Notes: generated from the letters alone by a model not told the origin. A stretch of 64,000 bases of DNA from Centropus unirufus (GCA_013397695.1 VYZI01000083.1:186001-250000), one strand, 5' to 3'; counted from the first letter of the stretch, positions 1 through 12,346 are shown. Numbers and translations are program-made.

Positions 1-1440
1 AAGCTCCCCCCTGAAGCCACGGGTTGTGAAGTGTCTTGGAGTAATCCACTTTGACAGGGAACTGTGCTGATTAAAAGTTATGGCTTTGGAACAGCAAAGC
101 TCCCACTGCTGTCCATGGACAAGCTGCTGCTTTCTATTTAAACCTCAACAGTCACATCTAATCAAGAGGAAATAAGGACATTTTTATGAATTCCATGAGA
201 AAAATTTCCCTCAGGTGTAAGTTGCATGGTTTGATCAACTCCAGTATCGGGTTTTCTTGTTTCATATTAATCCTGCAGATTCTGAGCCAAGAATGCAAGC
301 TTTCAGACTTGCCTGATGGCCAGGCAAATCCATTTTGGCAATTTGTTATGATTTCAGCTAAACTTGCAGTATGCAAATTAAGATTAATGGCAAAAGAAGG
401 CTTAAAACTATGCATTTATCTTCACGTGGAAAAGGTATCATGGAGTTGCAAGGTGCCAAAAATTACCAGAGCTGGGCAGAGAACAAGCAAATTACATCTC
501 CTGGAAGGCACTGGAGAGCTGTACATCAGCATTTTGTATCCTGATGACAGGAAACAAACTGTTTCACAGGCTGAGATTTTCTGGAAGATACGGAGCTGAC
601 CCAGCCCTCAAACTCTGTATCTCATTTCAGCGTTTCCAACCAAAAACTTGTAAAAGTGTCAGATAAATCTTAGGCTTTCAACGGGCTAAACTAAAAGAAA
701 GAACATTGGTTTATGGAATGTAGGTATCCTGTTGAAAACACAGTGACGGGGAAAAAAACTGTTTAAGTACAGATAACATTTATGTTCCCTTCGATTCTCT
801 CCTCATTTTTCCATGCACAAGTCATTCCCAGCCATGTGCAGCCTCAACTTTGCTGTGATCCCGTTGAGGCAGAGGCAAGATGCTGCCTATTCCTACCTCC
901 TCTTTCTGGGGTAGCACAGAGTAACACAAACCTTGTGAGATCCCGAGGTGCTCCAGGGAGGTGCATGCCTGTGTGGTCTTGTTCCCAGCTCCATAGTGCT
1001 CAGTGCTGAGGACAATAGGATGACACACGGACTGGAGATAGAGTCACACATACTTTCCCTCATAAGTCAGGGTTTCCAAGGAAAAGCATTGGACAACAGG
1101 GATATGTGCCCAAAGTTCAGCTCAGCCTGAGTCTTGGGGTCCAATTTTCGTCTCAATCAGAAATAATTTCCCTTGAGTTAAAGGATTCATAACCACACGA
1201 CATCAGTGCGTACAAGCCAGACTCAAGCCACTTAAGGGCTTCAACAACCAGAAAGACCTGAAGTGAACCGCACTTTTATTTTTTCTCTCTGTCCCCTCAC
1301 AGAGAAACCACAATCTCCAGGTTCTGGAAGCTGCTTTGCCTCCTCTCGCTCACTGGATGAGCCAAACAGCCTTAGTTACACACAATCTATCCCCTAACCT
1401 GCTTTTACCTAACTCCTAGGGATAGCGCATGGAATTTGAG
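1..1440. other. Unique sequence, no gene recognised
   Basis: Moderately AT-rich single-copy-looking DNA with no recognisable repeat. A 137-codon open frame on the plus strand (186-599) and a 75-codon one (782-1009) have no familiar domain, no signal peptide and no convincing flanking splice sites. They are the size expected by chance in this composition. I see nothing functional that I can support. Confidence 0.5.
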
Positions 1441-1462
1441 TCCCGAGGTTGGACTTGGTTGC

Positions 1463-1470
1463 TATAAATA
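1463..1470 (+). promoter_or_regulatory. TATA-box-like TATAAATA beside a CpG-rich patch
   Basis: TATAAATA lies about 10 bases upstream of the abrupt start of a CpG-rich stretch. A core promoter using it would start transcription near 1490-1500. A good-context ATG (AGAAATGG, at 1496) opens 36 codons, and a consensus-like donor (TTGG|GTGAGG, GT at 1606-1607) occurs just before the in-frame stop. This arrangement fits a short first exon. TATA-like octamers are common by chance, and no downstream exon was linked to it. Confidence 0.22.
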
Positions 1471-1480
1471 CTCAATTCTG

Positions 1481-1760
1481 CCCCGGGGAGCAGAAATGGC
1501 TCCTCCTGCCCAGACCTTGCCGGCGGGCCGAGGGGCTGCCGTGGCTGGGGAGAGGCTGCTCTCCAGTGTGAGACCGGGGAACGGCAGCCTCAGAGCCGAG
1601 CTTGGGTGAGGCCGAAGAAATGTGTGGGCTTAGACAGCCACCTAGTGAGCTCCGGGAGGAACCGGGGGCTTGGTGGGGAGCTCTGCAGCTCCCACAGTGC
1701 GCGGGGCTAAAATGAGCGATGCCTGTCCGAGCTGCTCCTCCTCGAGTCAGCGCGGGAGCA
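1481..1760. promoter_or_regulatory. Small CpG-rich patch (possible minor CpG island)
   Basis: By eye about 18 CpG dinucleotides fall within roughly 280 bases of GC-rich sequence. The surrounding kilobases are AT-rich and strongly CpG-depleted. In vertebrates such local CpG retention usually marks a promoter or an unmethylated regulatory element. The patch is short for a classical island and has no recognisable gene attached. It could also be an old GC-rich insertion. Confidence 0.35.
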
Positions 1761-2555
1761 GAGCAGAAGGGCTCTTAAATCCCCTAAAGCTGTGAGACAG
1801 TGTTCCTCATCCCGTTACAATTCTAGAAGTGAACATTCAAGCATTAAAAAACATATACCGGGGTCAAGTGACTTTGAAAATGTTGTTAACAAACACGTAT
1901 AGGCTAGGTTTATAATATAGATAAATATTCACCTCACCTTTTCCTTATTTACCCATTTCTAAATCAAAGCATGACTTGTGGACTGAAGGCCCTGCAAAGC
2001 TCAGAGAGAGGGCTCATTGGAATGGGCCCTGGGAATTCCCACAGAGAGCCCATGTCGCCACTGCGTTTGTATCTCACCATTTCTGCTAACCTAAATCTGA
2101 ATGTGGTTGGGAAAATAATATGAAGCCTCCTGAGTAAGACAAAAGAAGCGATGAGTCTAACTCGTATCAGGAATAGTGCTTGCGTTTGCTGGTTGTGTGT
2201 GCTAAATTCCAGGTCTTGAAAGAGAAGGGGAAAAAAAACCCTCAGCAGTAAGTGTCCACAGGAAAACATCCTGGAAAACAGGTATGATTTTTTGAGTCTG
2301 CCGTGGAGGCTTCTGGCAAAGGTACACATTTGGCTTGCATCTGATCTAGAGCTCTGGGCGGCCACAGAGCCACACACACGGCTTTATCCTGAGAATGTGT
2401 GCAATTATTACTCAGCTGCCACAGGCTGCTCCACAGTGCTGACCTCCTAGCCTCTACTGGTGAGGATGCCTTTTGCTATGAAGACCATTTTTGAGAAGAA
2501 AGCTTCCAGGTGGTCACTTTTTGAAACTGGTATCATTAAAAAGTCAATGAAAAAA
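1761..2555. other. Unique sequence, no gene recognised
   Basis: No repeat or gene family is recognisable. A 137-codon minus-strand open frame (1964-2377) has no familiar motif. A minus-strand donor-like site (AAAAG|GTGAGG, near 1937) lacks a plausible open exon upstream of it. Confidence 0.45.
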
Positions 2556-2790
2556 AGAATCACAAAATCATTGAGGTTGCAAAGGCTCTAAGCTCATCCA
2601 GTCCTGAAGTGCCACAGCCACAGGGCTTTTCAACCCCTCCAGGGACGGAGACTCCCTCGTTTCCCGGGGCAACCTCAGCCAGGGCCTCACCAATCTTTCG
2701 GCAAAGATATTTTTCCTAATAACCAATCTAAACCTCCTCTGTAGCAACTTGAAGTCATCTTCTCTTATCCTATTACTTGGTACTTGGGAC
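2556..2790 (-). mobile_element. CR1 LINE, truncated 3' fragment (old)
   Basis: Reading the plus strand, the copy begins with the degraded reverse complement of the CR1 3' terminus (AATCACAAAATCATTGAGG). It continues through the conserved blocks for the 'summary' region: CCTCCAGGGACGGAGACTCC, then the block giving TTTTTCCTAATAACCAATCTAAACC. It stops before the family's 'CCCAGGTGACAGG' block. The many mismatches mark it as one of the older copies here. It is non-functional and lacks all of ORF1 and nearly all of ORF2. Confidence 0.85.
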
Positions 2791-5700
2791 TGAGTAGGTC
2801 AAACAAAGAACAATTAAACCCTGCTGATAACACCCTGTTATGCTGTGGAATTTATGCTTGCTGCCTCTGAAGTATCAGAGAGAGAACTGCTGTAGCTGCA
2901 GATTGTGCCATCCTGAACCACTGCTGCAACCTTAGACAGAACATTTCTTTGCTCTTATAGCCTTGCAATATTTGGAATCCCCAAGTCTGACAATATGATA
3001 ACATACGAAAAATAGCTGTGTGGGCAGTTTGAATTCCTCTCAGAAACATCAGCTCTACATGCCTAATTAAACATCCTCTACCCCAAAAAAATAATTTCTA
3101 GGAAAAAGATATGTCCCTCATGGGGGGGGTTCTCACTCACAGCCTTCCCATGGCTCAGCTCAGTCCCACTGACATCGCACGCTGTGCTCCAGGCCTCTCT
3201 CTCACACTGACTGTTGTTCTTCTGTCCCAGTTTCTCTCTGTTCCTAAGGAATTTACTGTCCCCCAGTCCTCTGAGCTCCTGTTCTGAAGGTCCCCAGACA
3301 TGTGGAGCTCGTGCTTTTAGCTGCTTTCTTATTTTTGATCCCTCAGGAAGAGCCAGCCTGCACATATGGCTCGTTTCTGGGTAGAAGCTGAACAAAGGCA
3401 CAAAGGCTCCACACGAAATCTATGGAGGAGGAGAAACAGTATTTATTCCAGGGAACAGTTACGGCCCCTTTATCCTCCCACCGACACTATCTGCTGTCAG
3501 CACCTGGAACACCAACTGGGATCTCCCTGCCTTCCTTACTGGGCAAGGGGGGTTAAATGCTCACCATACACTGGAGTTACCATTGGAGGGAGCACGGGTA
3601 CTGCCACCACCAGAGGAGAAAAATCCACACTTGTGCCCTCTCCCTCCTCAAACCTGTCTTCATTTCTTTTGTACCCGGGGAGGGATTTGTGCCACAATGC
3701 TGGGGTGTGCTGTGACCCTGCGAGATAAGTGCTTTGCAGTGCCCCAGTTCCAACTCAGATGTTAAGGGTTCAGCATTAAAGAACTGGGGCATCACTGAAG
3801 TAAAACCTTGCATCTCCCTCTATTCCAGCCACACTAATCAGGAGTAAATCCTAAGAGTTTTACTCTGTGAGCATTGGAATGATTCAAATATCCAGTTTGC
3901 TCTAAAGCAGATATTTACAAATAGCAGGGTTAAGTCATCCAAATCAATATAGCAGAGACTGGCTGTCACATTTAGCAAAGTCCTGCCATTCCCTCTTGAG
4001 TAATTTCTCCTTTCTCCTTTTCCTCCTTTCCATTTTTAAACATAGATTTTTTGTTTGATTCGCTTTGAGTGTGCACTATGAGTTCAAACTTAACCCGTAT
4101 GAAGTGTCACAAGCCTCATCCTGGCCCTGAACAGTTTTTGTTTATGTTCTGTCATCTCAAGCGTTCACTCTAATCCATGCAATGGCTTTTCAATGCCGCT
4201 TGTTTGTTTTTAAATGCCAAATTAGAGAATCTGGCAAAAAATTCTAGCTGTTGGGAAGATTTACACCATGGCAAACAGACCTTTGGGAACATCTCTACTG
4301 CAGTGCCATACTTGTCCTCTGCCTGGGATCACCTAAAAAGGTTCTCCAAAGGTCACCAGTTCCAAGTGCTCTGCTCCTGCTGGAATTCTGCCCCCTCATG
4401 GGCTGTGTGTGACTTTTGGGTCTGAACTTTTGCCAGCCACCTCTGCAGCCACTGAACTTTCCAGCTTTGCCATTAGGAATTCTATTCCTCCATGCTCGTG
4501 GTTTGTTTTTTTTCTTGTTTCGTTTTTATCTTACATCTACTACTACAACTTGTCCAGGAATTTTATCATAACATCTGCTTCAAGTTATTGTTTTGTTACA
4601 CACACACACAAGCCTCTCCCAAAGGGCCAGTCTCCAGGATTCCTCGGTGTGCTTCCCTGGTTTAGTACAGATCTGTAGTGATATTTTCAGCAATATTTAT
4701 AAGCCTTTCTCTTTAATTATTAGTGGTTAAAGCAGCAAGATTAGATTAAGATTCATATTTAATTTAGTCAAAAAGAGGAAGTTGCTTAGTGCTATGATAT
4801 TAAGGTAGGACACTAATGACTGCAGCTACATAGGTACTCTGACTTGAAGCATTTTTTCTAGTTGTGAAGCCATGCCTATGTGGAGCTCACTACCTATGTG
4901 TATAATTCTTGCTTTTAGGCAGCTCACCTGAAGTGTAAAATTGACACATATCAGGCAGCAGGCATTGCTTCTTTACACTTATCAGTGTATAAAATTGATA
5001 TCCTTTATGTTAGACACATAATAGTTACATGTTTTTCTTTTAGGTAATACCTGTATGGCACTAATTTCTTCATGGCGTGGTTAAAATCTTTTCAATGACA
5101 ATCCCTGAAATAGTCCTTCAGAATCCCTGAGTTCCCCTGGAGCACTGTGACTGTATGTTCCCACCATAGGTCTGGAGGTCCCTTTCTGAGAGCATCTGAC
5201 CTCTGCTCCTGTGAAGCAGATGTGTGTTGCATGTTTACAGACATCTGCTATGGAAACACATCTTTCTTATGAAGCCTGATTCATATTTTATTTTCCCCAT
5301 GACCTTTTCTGACCCAACCTTGTAATCAGAATCACCCCATGAGGTACCAATTAACCGTAGGACACTACAGAATTTAAGCCTGTAGAAACAGCAGCGTGAA
5401 CAACATTGCAGCTTACACTAAATTCAGGAATAACCTGAAATTTTGTTCTAGGACTTGGGTTCAACCATTTGACAAATTGCTCAACACCGTTGCTCTGCCA
5501 CATGAAGTGAAAAGTCTAGGCAGGAGCTGAAAGGATCCGAGTAACTGAAAGCAGACCAACTTTCTGTGGCCCCTGGAACAATATCAGCATTCCCATATGA
5601 GTGACCATTCATCTGCAATCATTTTCCTGAGCTTTGAAAGCAAGGGCAGGACTGGACTTAATACCTTTATGATCATGAGTTTAACCTTTAATGAACGAGG

Positions 5701-7452
5701 GTAAAAATACCTCTCCAGGGTCTTCTAATCTAGAAAGAAATGCTACCAACGCTATGATTCTCTCTGGTGAACTACCCCTGCAAATGGAAATCCCCAAAGC
5801 CTCTGGAGAAAAGTCAAAGTAGACTGGCAAAATTAGAGCTGTAAATTCCCTTGCAGACCACATTTTGGTGGATTCTCATTGTTTCTGTAGTTTCTTTAAC
5901 TATAGAACATTTCTTGTAAAAGCTCATAGACCTTGATCATTCCATTGTTTCTACCACTGATGCACTAACTTTCTATTTAAGTTTTGAAGGCAGAGAAGAA
6001 CATGGAGTCACAGAAGCTAGTGAGAACCTGAGGTAGGGAACTACTAAAACTTCACCTCTGATGCCAGAGCAGGACAGGGGTAACACTGCAAATTAGCACA
6101 ATGCTCTCAACATAACATTCTGAAGCACGTGGAATTAAATATGTCCTGTTTTACTATGCTTTTAGTTTTTCAGACCCAACGTGCTGATGCAGGATATGGC
6201 AGAGTAACCCACAGCATGAGGAAGCACATGTTTTAGTTATATCTGCAGTGTATTATGTCAAAGTCATGGTTATCCTGTGAATCTGAGATGCACAATAAAA
6301 AATTAACTATTAAAAGTTGCCCATGTCTTTTGACAGAGTGAACTGAGCTGCAACCACCCAATATAATGCAGGGTCTGCTTGCAGAAGATGCCCTGCAGAC
6401 ACGACTTGCTCGAGACTCTGCAAATCACAAAGTTTCAAAGCCATATCAAGAATAAGAGAAAAAAAGCCCTACATTTGCTGGATGATTTGCAAAACCTGAT
6501 TTGTTCCATTTTAGTGGAAACAACCTCACACAGAGAAACTTGTCTCACTTTTGGTAAAACAGGAGAAATGCTGACCTATCTGAGGAGCTAAGATACACCC
6601 GTGGGTTTAATAGCATTACATGGATTAACAGGATGCTTGCATTGATGATACCACCGGGCTCAGATGACAGAGCCAACAGAAACACACTACCAAGCTTGCA
6701 GATAGCTTTCGTCTCTTGTCAGTGTTGCTTGATGCTGAGACTATCTAATTTTGGAGAAAGTCTCATGTTTTGGATTTGAAAGAAATAAAAAAAAAACACT
6801 CCTCTGTTTTCACAGATTTAGGAGATTGTCTGTGAAAGCAGTCTGTGAAATGCCATAGAAGAAAAAACTTCCCACAGCTCATCTAGAACTTAAAGGAGGT
6901 GTTTGCTCATTCTGTTTGATGTTTTACACTCTTCATGTGAGACAATTCCCTCCACTGATCTCCCCTAGTGGTCTTAATTTCGGAACAGAAGTGTTGTATC
7001 ACTGAAGCAGACTGCGTGGTGAGATGGTGGAATAAGTTGTAGAGAAACTCTTATGCCATATGGGAAAACTTTGAAAGCAAGTTAGAGGTATCCATGCTTT
7101 TACACATAGAATGAAAAATCCTTCCTTTACACACTCCTTGGATGGTATTAGGAGAAATGTTGTAATAACCAGCCCCAGAAGTGTGCTCTTCTTGCTCTTC
7201 ATTATCAGTAAGGCCTGAAAACTTTTTACGTATTTTCCCCTTGTTCCTGTATTACACATCAAGAGGGCTCTGGGACAAAACAGCAAAGGGGATCGCAGTA
7301 ACTAGCTCTACAAACCTGAGAAGAAAGAGCTTGCAGAGGTTCCCTGACTACAGCTCGTTGCTATGTAAGCAATAAAGGTTGGTGTGAGACTACTAAGAGT
7401 ACACAATGCAACAGGGGAAAGGTATGGAACAACAAGACAACAAGACAAGTGT
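2791..7452. other. Unique sequence with a GC-richer block at 3.1-3.8 kb
   Basis: No gene family is recognised over these 4.7 kb. The part at 3100-3800 is richer in GC and has longer open frames on both strands (107 codons minus at 3078-3401; 120 plus at 3366-3728). A (CA)n run of about 6 units lies at 4598-4610. A short imperfect direct repeat, AGTGTA(TA)AAATTGA, occurs at 4932 and 4984, and an inverted 9-mer (AAGTGTAAA/TTTACACTT) flanks the interval 4931-4980. None of these supports a gene. Confidence 0.4.
4598..4610. repeat. Short (AC)n microsatellite
   Basis: Thirteen bases of perfect alternating AC. It is short and probably of low variability. Confidence 0.8.
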
Positions 7453-7888
7453 TCACAGAATCACAGAATGGTTTGGGTGGGAAATGACCTCAAAGCCCAT
7501 CCAGTTCCACCCCCTGTCATGGGCAGGGACACCTCCCATTGGATCAGGGGGCTCCAAGCCCCATCCAACTTGGCCTTGAACACCTCCAGGGATGGAGCAG
7601 CCACCACTTCTCCACGCAACCTGGACCGGGACCTCACCCTCCTCACAGGAAAATATTTCTCACTAGGATCTCATCTCAATCTTCCCTCTTTCAGCTTCAA
7701 ACTATTCCCTTTCATCCTATCCCTGCATACTGGTACTGGAAGCTGCTCTAAGGTCTCCTGTGAGCCTTCTCTTCTCCAGGCTGAACAACCCCAAGTCTCC
7801 CAGCCTGTTTTCATATATGAGGTGTTCCAGCCCTCAGATCATCTGCATGGCCTCCTCTGGACTCAGTCCAACAGCTCAGTGTCCTTCG
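7453..7888 (-). mobile_element. CR1 LINE, truncated, relatively well preserved (J/E-like 3' end)
   Basis: The plus strand starts with TCACAGAATCACAGAATGG, the reverse complement of the CR1 octamer-repeat terminus. It then follows the CR1 3' consensus almost without gaps: the 'CATGGGCAGGGACACCTCCC' type block, the 'CACCTCCAGGGATGGAGCAG' block and the 'CTCCAGGCTGAACAACCCCA' block. The 182-codon plus-strand open frame over it (7384-7932) is antisense to the element and not a gene. It is one of the younger copies in the window. The subfamily is assigned by eye only. Confidence 0.93.
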
Positions 7889-10557
7889 AATTTCAGGTAG
7901 ATCTAACTGGCCTGATCCGTTTGCTAGATTAAAATGTGTCCAAGTGAAATCTAAACAGTGTAAGATCTACATCACGCTGCTCAGGGCACACAAAAGGACT
8001 GGCTCCTTACAGCTACGGGTCTGTCGAGGAGAATGCCATAGGGTCAGGTATATGTGATGATGCTTTGCTTAAGGGCATTGCCATCTTAAAAGTACAGAGT
8101 GGAAATAGCTCTGGCTTAATTCACATGGTGGTAATACCATCAAGCTGGTACGTAAGCTTGCATGAAGAATGGCACAACTCTTAAATTAATGGTACTAGTC
8201 ATGACTCTCCACTTCTTGTCGTGACTTCACTGCTGCTCTTCTCTCTAACATTCTGAAAACCCCCTAACTCTGCTCTTCCATGTCATACCTCTCTATTTCT
8301 GAGCTGTTTGCCAGTAGCATCCTCTCCAATCTGATAAAAATTGAAGCAAGTTTATTAATGTTCTATTTGTCCCATCAATTCACATTTCCAAAGGGATGCT
8401 TAATAAGAGTGTCTTCCATAGCACTGCGCTCTCTAACCTCCACTGCACAAGCCTGCTTCATTGACCCAGGCACTAAGCACAATGCATAAATGAGCAATTG
8501 CATCCATATTGTTTGCCTGAATATACTCATGGGCTTTAAGAAAAACCGCTCCTGCAATTAAAAACATGAATGTGTCCTTAAAATTGCCCTTCTGAAAATA
8601 GCTCAGCCTATTTGTAAGAATTCCTGCAACTTAGCGCATGCTTCATCTTTAGCTCAGAATGCTGGCCAAGTAATAATCAGCACTCAGCAAGAATTAGAAA
8701 GCCAGTTTGTCACAGTGAGGTCATGGGGAAGATTATTCCTGCTTTATGTCTCCATTTATAATAAATATTCCATTGCCTGTCATGGAAAGGATGTAGAACA
8801 TATTTATAATTCTGCCTCCCTTTTCACATACCATTCATCAACTTGTTCTGCTAAATACAATTGGAGCCTATTCCCTTTTGTCATTTTTTACATGCCTTCT
8901 GGCTCTGAGGAACCAATCACCTACCTGATAGAGTGCCATGGAGATATCGCACGGCTTTGAAAGTTAATGTAATGCAGATCTAGAAGAGCAAAAGTACTGA
9001 GGTGTTTCCATTTAAGGTAGAGCCAAACTGTATAAATCCTCTCAGAGTCGAGACAAACAGATGATGCACTCACCCCCTATTTAGGCTGCTTCTGACCATC
9101 TGTTGAGATGTCATTATTCACTTTCACAACTCCATCTTACCCCTATCCAAGAATTTATTGCCAGATAACTGTGGGGTTGGAAAAACACCCTACCCAACAG
9201 TGTAAGTAGGAGAAGCTAACACATTTCGCAGAACAAAAACATTCTCTCCTCTGAAAAAGAGGAAGTGTGAGCAGTACCTCCTTGTCTGGCAACGAGCTAT
9301 TAGAATAATCAGTGGTAGTCATTAAAGAATTAGTGCTACCCCAAAGGATCTCATAAGAATGTCCTAGACAGTGTAGCTATCTCCAGTTCTGCATGTAGAG
9401 GTGCCAAGGAAAATGGGGATGAAGTTGGTTATTGCATAGCTTAACAGAAGATATGAAAACATCCTCTGCAGATGGGATTGACTACCTTGGGGAAATCCAG
9501 AACCCCATCACAGCGCCTTAATAGCCAGGGAAGCCAGAGCAACTAGTCTGATCTATCATGGGTGGCTTCCAACAGGACATCTCCCATACCCAGATGGTCA
9601 GAGTTCATCAGACATTCGACACAATTTTCCTGCATCCTTGGATTCTCCAAGGGAATACAGCAAAGGAGCTGGATGCAGTGTTTTTATAGAGTGGAAACTC
9701 CTCAGACCAGGAAATTCCTTTGAGAATATATGGAAAACAAGAAGGACCAATGCCAATTTGCAACTTGCTGTTGTCAAGTGAGCCAAACAGGTTGAAGAAA
9801 AACTCGAGATTCTTTTCACTCTGAAGATCTTTGCAGCATTGTGGTGACCATACAGCTTTAAAATAAAGCAACAAAATAAATCCGATTAAGGAATGTATCA
9901 TTTAGGTCCCAAACCACTGAAATGTTATAAAATGGCAGGAAACAAAACATGTCAGCTCACATTTCAACAGGAGGGTATCTCAGAGCAGCTTATAGCATGA
10001 AATTGGCCAGAAAACAGAAAAAGCACTTATTTACAAGGCATGAAGATACATGTTGTATCTGTGTCCACTATGAATCTATAACAAACAATTTAATTCCTAT
10101 TGTTGAAGAAAATTGAGTACAGACAGCTATTTCTTTATACAAAACATGTGGGAATTATCATGATGGAATTAGTCTTTTTGGAAATTCAGGCATGAAGTTT
10201 TGGGGAGCTGCCAGCTGCACTTCAATAAATAATTACTTAGAGAGAAAACCACATTTTCTGTATGAATAAAGTTTATAATCCTACATTTCTTCATCCTATA
10301 ATTCTTGCCCAAGTGGCTTTCACTGAGGTCTACTACATAAAGAACTGCTCTCCAGTGAAAAATAACTTTGAAAAAACTAGTAATGTATTTAAGTTTCACA
10401 CAGAAATGGATGTTTGTCTGGAGACAGTAAATGAGAGTTTTGTTGGGACAAACTTCACAAATAACTTTCATTTTTCACAATTGCTGATAGGACTGAGTGG
10501 CTATCACGGCTGAGCTGGTTCTGATATTCAATGCATTTAGCTGTTTCACAAGTAGTG
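7889..10557. other. Unique sequence, no gene recognised
   Basis: AT-rich DNA without recognisable repeats or genes. Open frames are all under 105 codons and show no family motif. A minus-strand donor-like GTGAGTGC near 9069 would bound only a very short exon after an acceptor at about 9100, and I do not support it. Confidence 0.45.
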
Positions 10558-11416
10558 AATCATAGAATCACTGGGTTGGAAAAGACCTTTGAGACCATCA
10601 AGTCCAGCTGTACCAGTCTGCCACTAAACCATATCCCTAAGCACCTCATCAACCTGTCTTTTAAATCCCTCTGGGAATGGTGATGCCACCACCTCCCTGG
10701 GCAGCCTTTGCCAATACCTGATGACTATTTCGGTGAAGAATTTTTTCCTAGTGTCCAATGTGAACCTGCCCTGATGCAGCTTGAAGGTCACTCCCCCTTG
10801 TCCTATCCCCTGTCACTTGGGAAAAGAGCCCAGCACCCACCTCTTCACAACCTCCTTTCAGGCAGATGAAGGCAGGGATGAGGTCTCTCTTCAGCCTCCT
10901 CTCCTCCAGGCTGAACAACCCCAGGTCCCTCAGCTGCTCCTCATAACCCTTGCTCTCCAGCCCCTTCTCCCGCTCAGTTTCCCTTCTCTGGAGACATTCC
11001 AGAACCTCAAGGTCCTTCTTGGAGTGAAAGGGCCCAGAACTGAGTGCAGTATTTGTGGTCTGGCCTCACCGGTGCCAAGTGCAGGGACAGAATGACCTCC
11101 CTGCTCCTGCTGGCTATGCTGTTTCTGATCCAGGCCAAGATGCCATTGTCCTTCTTGGCCACCTGAACCACTACTGGCTCATGTTCAGTCACCTGTCAAC
11201 CAACACCCCTAGGTGCTTCTCCAGGCCCCTTTCCAGCCACTCTTCCCAAGGCTGGAGCTGCACGGGGTTGTTGTGTCCCAAGTGCAGGACTCAGCATTTG
11301 GCCTTGGTAAACCTCATCCTGTTGGTCTAAGCCCATTGGTCCAGCCAATCCAGATCCCTTTGAAGAGCCTCTTTACCCTCAAGTAGATCAACTCTTCCTC
11401 CCAGTCTGGTGTCTGA
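10558..11416 (-). mobile_element. CR1 LINE, longest copy in the window, with ORF2 C-terminal fossil
   Basis: It begins on the plus strand with AATCATAGAATCACTGGGTTGG, the reverse complement of the CR1 3' end, and extends about 860 bases toward the 5' side. The minus strand (about 11192-11007) still encodes a block typical of the CR1 ORF2 C-terminal region: VAKKDNGILAWIRNSIASRS followed by REVI and RPDHKYCTQFW. The GLFSLE/ERRL-type region and the 3' tail follow out of frame. CR1 ORF2 is an endonuclease/reverse transcriptase; this copy lacks the endonuclease and the RT catalytic core and is dead. Confidence 0.93.
11007..11192 (-). pseudogene. CR1 ORF2 C-terminal remnant
   Basis: This 61-codon frame inside the 10558-11416 CR1 copy matches the conserved tail of CR1-type ORF2 proteins ('VAKKANGIL..IR.S.ASR.REVI..LY.ALVRP..EYC.QFW'). 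The frame is broken on both sides by frameshifts and stops. It is a fossil, not an expressed gene. Confidence 0.8.
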
Positions 11417-11868
11417 AGAGCTTACAGAAGAAACTGGTGCACCTATTCTTAAGAGAAGAGAGGACAATGATCTTGGAAAAAGAGAGGAAGAAGGATTTCT
11501 TTAATTTTTTTTCTCTAAGGCTGAGAATATGTTAAAACCTTGTGTAACGTCATGGAGTTTTTCAGTCAATTCACAAAACTGTTGTTTTCCGTCAAGAAAT
11601 CAGGGAAAGGATGAATGAAGAAGGATCAGTTACAAAAGAGACACCCCAGGAACAAAGCAGTAACCACTGCGAGGTGTTGAAAGATGTCAGAATGTGTATT
11701 TTTGGATCTTTAAAATTAACATCTAGCTCTGATGAGCTGAATAGCAGTACTCTTGCGTCCAGCTGCTGATCTTTTCTCTTGGAAGAGACAAACATCATCT
11801 CTCAGCTGTAAATTCAAACTGGATCAGAACAAAGATGTAGATGAGATCTTAAGGATAAATGTTTTCCT
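11417..11868. other. Unique spacer between two CR1 copies
   Basis: About 450 bases of AT-rich sequence between two same-orientation CR1 elements. The 68-codon minus-strand frame here has no recognisable motif. Confidence 0.45.
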
Positions 11869-12346
11869 TTTAGATCGTTTAGTCCAACTGTATCTGCCCA
11901 CTATTAAACCACAACCCTAAGCAACCCAACTATTCATTGTTTAAATACCTCCAGGGATGGTGACTCCACCACCTCCCTGGCAGCCTCTGCTTGTGTTTGA
12001 TAACACTTTGGGTGAAGAATTTTTTTCCTCATGCCCAATCCAAACCGGCTCTTGTGACCATACTGCCTCATTCTATATCTGTCACTTGGGAGAAGAGACC
12101 ATCACACACCCCCCTCCACAACCTCCACAACAGTTGTAGGCAGCAATGAGGTCTCCCCTCAGCCTCCTTTTCTCCAGGCTGAACAACCCAGCTCCCTCAG
12201 CCACTCTTCATAAGATTTGTTCTCTAGCCCCTTCACCAGCTTTGTCGTTGTTCTCTGAAAGTGCTCCAGGACCTCAACATCTTTCTTGTAGTGAAGGGCC
12301 CAAAACTAAACGCAGTATTTGAGGTTCAATGCTCCAGCTGGGGAGG
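11869..12346 (-). mobile_element. CR1 LINE, truncated, old copy lacking its extreme 3' terminus
   Basis: The plus strand reads the reverse complement of the CR1 3' region: the 'AGTCCAACTGTATCTGCCC...ACTATTAAACC' block, then 'CCTCCAGGGATGGTGACTCC', 'TTTTTTTCCTCATGCCCAAT', 'AGCCTCCTTTTCTCCAGGCT' and the 'CTCCAGGACCTCAACATC' block. The terminal ATTCTATG octamers are eroded. It differs in detail from the neighbouring copy, so it is a separate insertion rather than a duplication. Confidence 0.9.

Noticed and set aside
186..599. 137-codon plus-strand open frame
   Set aside because: No domain, no splice context, length expected by chance in six frames of 64 kb.
4931..4980. Inverted 9-mers AAGTGTAAA/TTTACACTT as a possible MITE or hairpin RNA
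   Set aside because: The stem is short with a 32-base loop and lacks target-site duplications or a transposon consensus match.
7384..7932. 182-codon plus-strand open frame
   Set aside because: It reads antisense through the CR1 copy at 7453-7888; the peptide is the known spurious translation of CR1 reverse complement, not a gene.
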